15,294 nucleotides of DNA from positions 1 to 15,294 of the forward strand of contig JBEKZQ010000107.1 of assembly GCA_049509675.1 (NCBI GenBank). The letters are read 5' to 3'. The stretch is from JBEKZQ01 sp049509675 (GTDB taxonomy: Bacteria > Planctomycetota > Planctomycetia > Pirellulales > Thermoguttaceae). Numbering within the stretch: position 1 is the stretch's first letter; each line of letters opens with the position of its first letter. Below the pieces are notes generated by a model. The model worked only from the letters and a program-made list of their open reading frames with translations. It ran no database searches and was not told the DNA's origin. The position numbers and the translations under genes were made by a program. Shown one piece after another: positions 1 to 7,600 of the stretch.

Positions 1-2
1 GC

Positions 3-839
3 ACGGCGCATTACTTGATTCTTCACGATACCTCGCGGGCCTACGCGCAGTGGTGCGGCGCACTGTTCGAGCGGCTGTATGCGGCATTCCGCAATTACTG
101 GATGCGCAAGGGGTTTGACCTGGCGGAACCGGAATTCCCCTTGGTGGCCGTGGTCTTTGCCGACAGGCGGTCGTACGTCACCTTCGCGCACGACGAATTG
201 GGCGATGCCGCCGAGTCGATCATCGGCTACTTCAGCCTGGCTACGAACCGCATGACGATGTACGATTTAACGGGCACGGCCGGCGGCGGCCGGGGCGTTC
301 GCACCAGCACCAGCGCCCAGATCAACCAGGTCCTGGCGTCGCCGGATGCCACTGTGACCGTGTCGACGATCGTCCACGAAGCCACGCACCAAATCGCCTT
401 CAATTGCCGGCTGCACACCCGCTACAGCGATTGCCCGTTGTGGTTCAGCGAGGGGATTGCCGTGTTCTTCGAGACTCCCGATCTGCACAGCACCAAGGGG
501 TGGAGCAGCATTGGGGCCGTCAACCGGCCGCGGCTTACGGAGTTCCAGAAGTCTTTTGCCGAGCGTTCGCGCGATTCGCTCAAGACGCTGATCGTCAACG
601 ACAAACGCTTCCGCGACGTGCGGCAAGGCCCAAGCGCCTACGCCGAGGCCTGGGCCTTGACCTATTTTCTTTTGCACCAGCGTGCCAAGGAGTACGTGGC
701 CTATTTGCGGGTGCTTTCCGCGAAGAAACCGCTGATTCAGGACGGCGAAGAAACCCGCTTGCGGGAATTTGAGACGGCCTTCGGCGACCTGAAGAGGCTG
801 GACGCCGATTTCTTGCGTTACATGGTCCGGGTACGGTAA
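3..839 (+). CDS. DUF1570-type (gluzincin-like) metallopeptidase-like protein, 3' part
   Basis: The reading frame is open to the left window edge (the codons before the first possible TTG start at 15 read T-A-H-Y), so the true start lies outside and only about the last 278 residues are visible. The sequence shows an HExxH zinc-peptidase signature, HEATH, at bases 375-389. About 20 residues later comes WFSEGIAVFFE, whose glutamate fits the third zinc ligand of the gluzincin fold. The surrounding pattern (THYL-like start, ALFERLY, SYAEAWALTYFLL) matches the planctomycete DUF1570 family as I remember it. Members are usually predicted secreted or periplasmic peptidases of unknown substrate. All catalytic motif residues are present, so the visible part is not obviously degenerate. 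The gene converges with the HEAT-repeat gene on the other strand and ends two bases before a long inverted repeat. Family assignment is fairly sure; proteolytic activity is inferred. Confidence 0.85.
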   Translation, partial: TAHYLILHDTSRAYAQWCGALFERLYAAFRNYWMRKGFDLAEPEFPLVAVVFADRRSYVTFAHDELGDAAESIIGYFSLATNRMTMYDLTGTAGGGRGVRTSTSAQINQVLASPDATVTVSTIVHEATHQIAFNCRLHTRYSDCPLWFSEGIAVFFETPDLHSTKGWSSIGAVNRPRLTEFQKSFAERSRDSLKTLIVNDKRFRDVRQGPSAYAEAWALTYFLLHQRAKEYVAYLRVLSAKKPLIQDGEETRLREFETAFGDLKRLDADFLRYMVRVR

Positions 840-840
840 C

Positions 841-900
841 GTAGCAGGCACACGCCGTGTGCCGTCCGCCCACTTACGGCACACGGAGTGTGCCTACTAC
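841..900. repeat. 60-base inverted repeat (REP-like) between convergent genes
   Basis: Two 25-base arms (841-865 and 876-900) are inverted copies with two mismatches, both of which can form G-U pairs in one RNA orientation, separated by a 10-base loop (866-875). Each arm is itself a small palindrome: GGCACAC, a 3-base spacer, then GTGTGCC (847-863 and 878-894). The element can therefore fold as one long hairpin or as two short ones. It starts 2 bases after the + strand stop codon (837-839) and ends 3 bases before the - strand stop codon (904-906). It is well placed to end transcripts from both sides. It has no U-tract, so a REP/BIME-type or transposon-derived element is at least as likely as a classical terminator. 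Confidence 0.8.
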
Positions 901-903
901 CTT

Positions 904-2277
904 CTACACCTTGTTCTGCCGGTAGCGCTTCGCCTTGTCGATCACGTTTGGATCCTTGCTTATGCGGATCACCCGGTCCAGGGCCGGGTAGAACTCGGCC
1001 TTGTTCGGCTCGCGAAGGTTCTTATGGTGAGCCAACTCGACGATCGTCGCACAGGCCTCCTGGGCAAAGACCGGGTCGTCCAAATAAGGCAGCACAAAGT
1101 GCAGGCACTCCACGCTGCGAATGGCTCTGGCCCGCTTGACCACCGTCAGCCGATCATCGTCGCGGGTCGCCAGGCCCAGGGCCTTCTTGAGCAGTGCCAA
1201 GCGTTCGGCCTCCGACCGCTTGTCGGGCAAGGGGGCCACGCGAATCAACGCCCGCAGGGCCTCGGCGCGATGGCCGGCGTCGCCGGCATTTTGCGCCAAG
1301 TCCAACAGCCGGTTGGAAATGGAGGCGTCGGGCCAGAGGCAAAGGGCATGAAAACCGGCCTCGCGGCGGGCCGCATCCGTGTCGGACATGGCCGACTCCA
1401 CGATCTTCAAGGCGCCGGGGCCACCGACGCGTCCCAGCGCGGGCAGCAGCGCCATCTGCTCCTGCGCGCTCAATTTGGCGAACGCGGCCAGCAACGGCTC
1501 GGCCTTGGGATCGACTTCTTTGAGCCGTTTACAGACGAACATCACGGCCTTCTCCGCCGCCTCGCGTTCCGGGCCCGAGTTGGCCTTCAGCACTCCTTGG
1601 AGCATGTCGACCACCTGCCCCGGCCCGGCGACCTGCCCTAGCGCAGCCATGGCCGCCATGCGCACCTGGGCCTGGGCATCCTGAGCGGCCGCCAGCAGCG
1701 CGGGTAATCCCTCCGGGGCGCGGCGCGAGGCCACTACGCCGATCAACTCGATGCGCAGCGCCGTAGGGGCCCGCTCCAGTTCCGCCACGATAGCCCCAAC
1801 GGCGGCCGATCCACGCACGCGGACCAGGCTGGCTATGGCGGCCGTTTTCAGCGGTCCCGCGGGCTCGGCCAAGGCTTGGATCAGTTGCGGCACGTCGGCG
1901 GCCTGGCCCAAGGCACCCAGGGCCCGGATGGCGGCAATCCGCACCTGTTCCTCCCGGCTGGCGAGCATTTCCACGACGGCCGGTCGCGCGGCGGGGTCGC
2001 CTCGGTCGGCCAAGGCGTCGATGAGCGCCGCCCGGCTGTCGGGGGGCAACTGCGGCAACAACTCGACAAAACGCTTTGTGGCCGCAGGCCCTTTGGCCTC
2101 TTCGCGAACTTGCTGCAAGCCCACGGCCCGCACGTCCTTGTCCTTGTCGGCCACCAGGTTGACGATCATGCCCACGGCATCATCGCCGGGCTCATCGGCG
2201 GCCGATGCCTCTTGCCAGGCCAGTCCGACGGCCACTACCAGGCAGAACACCGCCAACAACACGTTCGTGTTTCTCAT
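904..2277 (-). CDS. Exported HEAT-repeat protein
   Basis: A 457-residue protein starts with a clear Sec signal peptide: MRN, a hydrophobic core (about residues 6-21), then EASA|AD with a likely cleavage near residue 26-27. The mature part consists of repeated amphipathic helix pairs of HEAT type, for example AALIDALADRGDPAARPAVV, VRIAAIRALGALGQAADVPQL, LKTAAIASLVRVRGSAAVGAI and VRMAAMAALGQVAGPGQVVDM. No catalytic motif is visible, so a protein-binding scaffold role outside the cytoplasm is the reasonable reading. The ATG at 2277-2275 overlaps the TAA of the preceding HEAT gene by one base (TAATG). Only a weak purine run (AAGAAAGA) precedes it, which suggests translational coupling. It is the last gene of the unit and runs towards the inverted repeat at 841-900. 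The precise partner is unknown. Confidence 0.85.
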   Translation of the reverse strand: MRNTNVLLAVFCLVVAVGLAWQEASAADEPGDDAVGMIVNLVADKDKDVRAVGLQQVREEAKGPAATKRFVELLPQLPPDSRAALIDALADRGDPAARPAVVEMLASREEQVRIAAIRALGALGQAADVPQLIQALAEPAGPLKTAAIASLVRVRGSAAVGAIVAELERAPTALRIELIGVVASRRAPEGLPALLAAAQDAQAQVRMAAMAALGQVAGPGQVVDMLQGVLKANSGPEREAAEKAVMFVCKRLKEVDPKAEPLLAAFAKLSAQEQMALLPALGRVGGPGALKIVESAMSDTDAARREAGFHALCLWPDASISNRLLDLAQNAGDAGHRAEALRALIRVAPLPDKRSEAERLALLKKALGLATRDDDRLTVVKRARAIRSVECLHFVLPYLDDPVFAQEACATIVELAHHKNLREPNKAEFYPALDRVIRISKDPNVIDKAKRYRQNKV

Positions 2278-2993
2278 TAGTCTTTCTTGCCCGCCACGAC
2301 CGCCAGGCCGCGAATGGCGGCCAGACGCACGTGCTTGGGCTGCGCCTTGCCCATCAGCGCGGTGTACAGCGACTTGGCGTCGGCCTTCTTGCCGTCGGCC
2401 AGGAGTCGCTCGGCGCAGGCCAGGCGGGCGTCGGCGGCAGACTGCTCGACAGCCTGCGGCGCGCCGTTGCCCAATTGGCTCAGGGCGTGGGCGGCATCCG
2501 CGCTGCCGATGTCGCCCAGGGCGGCGGCGGCGGCACAGGCCACCCGGATGTCGGCATCGCCCAGCAAGGCCGCCAGCGCGGCGGTACTGGGCTCATCGCG
2601 GCGCACGCCCAGCGATCCGATGACGCCGATCTTCAACGCGCCGCTGAGTTTCGGCAAAGCATCGCGCAGCGCCTGGGCCGCTTCAGGGGCGGGGTTCCGC
2701 TCCAGAACGTAACGCGCCATGTGCGAATTGTCCTTGTCAGGAAGCAGGCCGGCCAGCGTGGGCACCGACTCCGCCGTGGCGATCACCATCAGTTTGCGGC
2801 ACACGTAATCCTTCGCGTCGCGCGACGCACCGCTCTTGAGCACCGCCGCCAGGCGAATTTCCAACTCCTTGCGGGCGGCCGCGTCGCCGTGCGTGGTCAC
2901 CACCGCCTCATTGATGGGATCCAGCACCTTGACTTCTTTTCCCCAATCATAGGTCTTCAATGCCTCGAAGGCCTGGTTCAAAGTTTCTGCCAT
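2277..2993 (-). CDS. HEAT-repeat protein (no visible signal peptide)
   Basis: A 238-residue alpha-helical repeat protein. HEAT-like units are recognisable at ESVPTLAGLLPDKDNSHMAR, APEAAQALRDALPKLSGALK, STAALAALLGDADIRVACAA, AAAALGDIGSADAAHALSQL and the C-terminal HVRLAAIRGLAVVAG. The N-terminus (MAETLNQAFEALKTYDWG) is soluble in character with no hydrophobic leader, so a cytoplasmic location is expected, unlike the next gene. The start is supported by a strong ribosome-binding site, AAAGGAG, six bases before the ATG at 2993-2991. It follows the oxidoreductase gene after a 61-base gap and overlaps the next HEAT gene by one base. It probably acts as an adaptor or scaffold. No enzymatic residues are visible. 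Confidence 0.8.
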   Translation of the reverse strand: MAETLNQAFEALKTYDWGKEVKVLDPINEAVVTTHGDAAARKELEIRLAAVLKSGASRDAKDYVCRKLMVIATAESVPTLAGLLPDKDNSHMARYVLERNPAPEAAQALRDALPKLSGALKIGVIGSLGVRRDEPSTAALAALLGDADIRVACAAAAALGDIGSADAAHALSQLGNGAPQAVEQSAADARLACAERLLADGKKADAKSLYTALMGKAQPKHVRLAAIRGLAVVAGKKD

Positions 2994-3054
2994 ATCCGGC
3001 TCCTTTGCAGGTCAAATGTTCTTAGGTCGGAAACAACCCCAGTCAGGGGCAATA

Positions 3055-4278
3055 TTACAACAGCCACGGCTCGCGGCGGGCGCGATCGCGGAAGCGGTTC
3101 GCCTCCTCGTCGCCCGGGAACTCCTGCTTGGCCGGGTCCCATTTCAACGACCGCTGCAAGGCATAGGCGATGATGCCCAGGTGCGCCAGGACCACGGTGT
3201 TGGCGGCCAGCTCGATGTCGCGGAACGGCTTTTCACGGGTCTTGACGCACTGCAGGAAGTCGCCGTGGATGCCGCCCTGGCCCTTGTAAGCCGGCACGGG
3301 CTTCGGCGCGCGCTTCTCGCCCGGCGTGCCGACCACTTGCAGGTTGCCCATGCCGGGGTGGTTGTGGTGTATCGACAGCCCGTTGGCATAGCGGAAGGTC
3401 AAATACTTGTTGCCCTTCTCGTCGTTATAGACGACCTCGACCGGCTGCACTTCCCGGACGTCGACGGCGAAGGTCGCCCCGCCGAAATGGTGCGCACCCC
3501 AGTCGGTCATGCCGCCGCCGGAATAGTCGACGTAGGAACGCCAGCTTCCTCCGCCGGTGCCGAAGTTGCCGTCGCAACGGGCCTTATTGTAGGGCGCCCA
3601 GGGCGCCGGGCCCAGCCACATGTCCCAGTCGATGTCGGGCGAGACCGGTTCCGCCGGCAAGTTGCACAACTGCGAGAGCGGACCCACGTTGACGTTGATC
3701 GACTTGATCGTGCCCAACTGGCCGTCCCAACACTGGTTGACGATCGTGCGGTAGTCTTCCAGCACGCGCTGGCTGCCCCCGGAAACCACCCGCCCGTAAC
3801 GCCGCGCCGCCTGGACCATCAGCGGGCCTTCACGCAAGGTGCGCGTCTCGGGCTTTTGGCAATACACGTCCTTGCCATTGCGGCAGGCCTCGATCACAAC
3901 GATCGCGTGCCAATGATCGGGCGTGGCCACGTGTACCGCGTCGATGTCTTTTCGGGCCAGCAACTCGCGGAAGTCGTTGTACACCTTGCAGTCATTGTTG
4001 TGGTACTGATTGTTGACGCGGCCCTTGGACCCCTCGCGAACGCTCTTTCGCACGTCGCAGACGGCTACGTACTGGACGTCGCCGCGGCCCAGGAAGGCCC
4101 CTTGATCGCCCGAGCCCTGATTGCCGATGCCGATGCCGCCCATGACGATCCGCTCGCTGGCCGGCGGACGCCCGTCGGCGCCCAGGGCCGTCGAGGTGAT
4201 GACGTACGGCGCAGCCACGGCCACCGCGGCCGTTTGCAGAAACTCGCGCCGACTCGGATCCCGGTTGAGATGCTTCAT
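3055..4278 (-). CDS. Gfo/Idh/MocA family oxidoreductase with Tat signal
   Basis: A 407-residue NAD(P)-dependent oxidoreductase of the Gfo/Idh/MocA family, which typically oxidises or reduces sugars, inositols or related polyols. The N-terminus carries a twin-arginine leader, SRREFLQTAAVAVAAPYV (residues 9-26), so export by the Tat pathway is predicted. A Rossmann fingerprint, GIGNQGSG, is near residues 50-57, with an acidic D75 ending the second strand (VCDVR). The usual EKP motif appears as CQKPET with the conserved lysine at about residue 142. The C-terminal half has GGGMTDWGAHHFGG (about residues 258-271), a histidine-rich motif common in planctomycete members. The frame is open further upstream to 4656, but the start at 4278 is chosen because GGGAG lies 8 bases before it and the Tat leader begins there. 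It is the first gene of a unit with two HEAT proteins. The substrate cannot be told from sequence alone. Confidence 0.9.
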   Translation of the reverse strand: MKHLNRDPSRREFLQTAAVAVAAPYVITSTALGADGRPPASERIVMGGIGIGNQGSGDQGAFLGRGDVQYVAVCDVRKSVREGSKGRVNNQYHNNDCKVYNDFRELLARKDIDAVHVATPDHWHAIVVIEACRNGKDVYCQKPETRTLREGPLMVQAARRYGRVVSGGSQRVLEDYRTIVNQCWDGQLGTIKSINVNVGPLSQLCNLPAEPVSPDIDWDMWLGPAPWAPYNKARCDGNFGTGGGSWRSYVDYSGGGMTDWGAHHFGGATFAVDVREVQPVEVVYNDEKGNKYLTFRYANGLSIHHNHPGMGNLQVVGTPGEKRAPKPVPAYKGQGGIHGDFLQCVKTREKPFRDIELAANTVVLAHLGIIAYALQRSLKWDPAKQEFPGDEEANRFRDRARREPWLL

Positions 4279-4622
4279 TGGACTAACTCCCTTGCGTTGT
4301 CGCGGTTGGTGGGCGTCGCACTCGGCGCTCGTTGGCGACCGGCCGAGGCGAGTGGAATGATAAATTAGAGAATAGATCAAAACGCAACCGGTGTCAATGG
4401 TCTGGGCAAGTGGCGCGCCTTTGAACCGCACGCAACGCTTCGCGGTTCCTTGTCGTAGCATCAACCGAGACCGAGGCCTGGTTCCGCGCCCTACGTCAAG
4501 GTCAAGACTCGGTGATTTCCTGGGGCAAAGCGGTGGAAATGCTACAGAAATAGCTAGAATTCCCGGCGTAGTACGCCATGATGTCGTGTTGCCCGGCCGC
4601 GCCAGCCCTCGACCGGCCCGCC
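4279..4622. other. Gap between giant surface protein and oxidoreductase unit
   Basis: This 344-base stretch has no convincing intact gene. It holds the ribosome-binding site of the oxidoreductase gene (next to 4278) and an AT-rich patch at about 4358-4385 in otherwise GC-rich DNA, which is the most likely place for that unit's promoter. On the - strand TTGCGT (4387-4382) stands 17 bases before TTTATC, a poor match to sigma-70 boxes. Towards the giant gene it holds a decayed Ig-like coding fragment, listed separately. A long open frame on the - strand (to 4656) is continuous with the oxidoreductase frame but encodes no recognisable sequence before the Tat leader. Confidence 0.5.
4550..4603 (-). 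pseudogene. Fossil of a Big3-type Ig-like domain
   Basis: Read on the - strand from 4600 to 4550, this segment translates as AAGQHDIMAYYAGNSSY. Twelve of its 17 residues match AAGQHDLTAYYVGDASY, encoded in the Ig-like domain of the adjacent giant gene at 5903-5853. The DNA also matches closely over that span. The fragment lies 22 bases beyond the stop codon of the giant gene (4623-4625) and in a different frame. A further TGA (4636-4634) blocks that frame just upstream, and one at 4504-4502 ends it. It cannot be reached by a single frameshift, so it looks like a relic of deletion or rearrangement at the 3' end of this gene or of a neighbouring paralogue. Confidence 0.7.
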
Positions 4623-7600
4623 TCATGCAAGCCTCAGGGTGCCGCCCCAGTACCACACGGGACCGCTGCCCAGGGTGGCGCCGTCGCTGACGACAAGGAC
4701 GATCGTGGCCCCGCTGCCGATCCCCGTACCGCCGGAGTAGGTGTTTTGGCCGCTGATGGTCAGCGTGCCGGAGCCCAAATCATCAACCGCGCCCGCGCCG
4801 CTTATCACGCCGGAGAAGGTGAGGTTCTCGGTCGACCAGATCCACAGCGATCCGTTGTCGACCACGTCGCCCACGATGCTGCCCGGGCTATAACGGCCGA
4901 CGTCGATCTCGCAGCCGGCGTCGATGGTGGTGCCGCCCGTGTACGTATTGTCGCCCGAGAGTACAAACCAGCTTCCGCCAGACTTTTGGAAGGCAACGGT
5001 GCGGGTGGCGCCGTCGCAAATCGTTCCGCTGTATCCTGCGGCGCTGGAAAAGTTGGTGGTCAGCGTGCTCGTGCCCGACCCGGAACTATTGTCAGTGACG
5101 ACACCGCCGGGCCCGCCGAACGCCCCGACCGTGATGCTGTGGCCGTTGAGGTCGAGCGTGCCGTACTCGATGTATAGGGCGTTGGGCGTGGTGCCCAGCG
5201 CTGCGTCGTCGCCCAGGCGCAACGTTCCGTAGTCCACGTACACGATTCCCGTAAAACCACTATTGTGCCCGCTGATCGTGGTCGTGCCGGTGCCGTATTG
5301 GGTGATCGTACCGGAGCCGCTGATCCCGGAGAGGGATACGTTCTCGGTGGACCAGATCCACAGCGATCCGTCGTCGACCACGTCCCCCACAATGCTGCCG
5401 GGAGTGCCCGAGCCGACGTCGACCTCACCGCACTGGATCACGGTTCCGCCCGTGTAGCTGTTGTCGCCGGTGAGGACCAGCGTGCCCGTGCCGGTCTTCG
5501 TAAGCCTTCCGCCGCTGATTGCGGAGGCAATCGTCACTGATGTTGACGTGCCATCTACTTCCACCGTGCCGCCCGCCGGGCCGAACGAAAGTGACGAAGC
5601 GCCAAACACCACCCAGCTACCCCCTTGGAAGATCAGTGAATTTGGGCTAACCGGGCCCGCAATGTTAATTCCGGTATTGGCCGAAAAACTGGGGAAGATC
5701 GCGTCGTTGCCGTCGATCCAGGCGGTCAGCGGCCCGCTCGGGCTGCCGACGTGCCATTCGGCCGTCGCGTTCCAACTGCCGTTGGCGAGTGCGGGATCCC
5801 AGTAGAGATCCGTGCTTACCGTCACTGGCGTAGTGCCGCTCGCGTTGCCGACGTAGCTGGCGTCCCCGACGTAGTACGCCGTCAGGTCGTGCTGCCCCGC
5901 CGCAAGCGTCGAGATTGTCAGCGTGGCCTCGCCGGAGGTGTCAAGTGCGCCCGAGCCCAGGTAGGTTGTGCCGTCGAAGAACGCGACGTTCCCAGTGGGC
6001 GGAACGGGGCCGGAAGTTTCCGGAATGACGTTTGCCGTCAGGGTCAGGCCCTGGCCATAGGCCGCGGTTGCGGCCGAAGCGGCGATGGAAACCGTCGGGT
6101 CGATGCCGTTGGCCGAAACCTCGCGGATGGCGCAATTATCCCTGTCGGCGATGAAGAGGCGTCCGGCAGCGTCCACTGCGACGCCTGTCGGGGAGTTCAG
6201 TTGGACGCTCGTGGCCGGTCCGCTGTCGCCGCCGTAGCCGCCGTAGCCCAAATCGCTGTTCCCTGCGACCGTGTTGATCAGGCCCGTGGCGCGATCGACC
6301 TCGCGGATGAGGCCATTGTAGCTGTCGGCAATGAAGAGATCCCCGGCGGAGTCTACCGCGACCCCTTTCGGGTCGGCGAATTCGGCGCCCGTCGCCGCTC
6401 CGCCGTCGCCGCTGGAGCCCCAGCTTCCGTTTCCCGCCACCGTGCTGATAAGACCGTTGGAGTGATCGACCTCGCGGATGCGGTCGTTGCTGCTGTCGGC
6501 GATGAACAGGTTCCCGGCAGCGTCCACCGCCACGCTCGTCGGCCAGCTTAATGCGGCGTTGGTGGCCGGTCCGCCGTCGCCGCCCGAGCCGCCGCCCGCG
6601 ACCGTGGTGATGATGCCGTTGGGGAAGACCTCGCGGATGCAATCGTTGCCACTATCGGCGATGAACAGGTCCCCGCTGCCGTCCACCGCGACGCCTTGCG
6701 GGTCGTATAACTGGGCGCTGGTAGCCGCCCCGCTGTCGCCGCCGTATCCCCCGATCGCGCCGCCCGCGAACGTGGTGATGATGCCTCCGGAGACCTCGCG
6801 GATGCAGTTATTGCCGCTGTCGGCAATGAAAAGGTTCCCGGCGCTGTCCACCGCCACGCCCGTCGGAGAGGCTAACTCCGCGCCGCTGGCCGGCCCGCCG
6901 TCGCCGCCGTAGCCGTATGTTCCGTCCCCGGCGACCGTGCTGATATCGCCCGTGGCGCGATCGACCTCGCGGACGACGTTATCAAAACTGTCGGCGATAA
7001 AGAGATTCCCGGCGGCGTCCACCGCAACGCCTGCGGGCGAATTTAGTGAGGCGTCGGCGGCTGGTCCGCCGTCGCCGCCGCCGCCCCAACTGCCGTTGCC
7101 CGCGACGGATGTCATGCTGCCGACCGTCACCACCCAGATCGGCACCGCCGCCTCGGCCGATTGCGAATCACCGTTGCCTTCGGAGCCGCTGTCATACGCG
7201 TCCACCGTCAATATATCTGCCGCCCAAGTGCCGACGGCGTTATAGGCCACTCCCCCGTCCAGCGTCAAGTTGATCGCCGCCGGGGTGCCGATCAAGACGA
7301 CGGTCCCCGTGCCGTTGCCGCTAATGTCGCCGCTGGTCAGCCCGCCGGTAATGTTCGTCTGAACCGCGAGCGTGCCCTGGGCCGCTTCGAGCGTTACCGT
7401 AAGCGGGTCGCTCCCCGGGCTGTCGGCGTCGCTGACCGAAATGCCGCCGATTGCCAGGCTCCCGTTCGCGCTGACCATCTGCCCCCCCGGCACGGTCAGC
7501 GTCACGACCGGCAACGGCGCAACCTCGGCCGAACCGTCGGCCTCGGTCGATGAGCCGTCGTCGGAAATCGTCACCGTGAGCGGGTATACGCCCGGGAGGG

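Noticed and set aside
1751..2623. Long + strand open frame (290 codons) opposite the HEAT genes
   Set aside because: It is arginine- and alanine-rich low-complexity translation, antisense to two well-supported HEAT-repeat genes, with no recognisable domain. It is a by-product of GC-rich codon use.
3016..4368. Long + strand open frame (450 codons) opposite the oxidoreductase
   Set aside because: The antisense strand encodes a clear Gfo/Idh/MocA protein with all key motifs; the + frame resembles no family.
4626..4636. Shared AGGCTTGC string at the ends of the giant gene and of the edge PKD gene (near 14250-14260)
   Set aside because: An eight-base identity is too short to claim an attachment site or recombination junction; chance is sufficient.
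4279..4656. N-terminal extension of the oxidoreductase to an upstream ATG at 4656
   Set aside because: It would place the Tat leader 126 residues inside the protein, has no recognisable sequence, and would overlap the giant gene. The start at 4278 has its own ribosome-binding site.
6115..7120. Regular 150-180 base repeats considered as a CRISPR array
   Set aside because: The repeats are long, coding and in frame throughout, and encode NHL blades, with no short conserved repeat and unique spacers.
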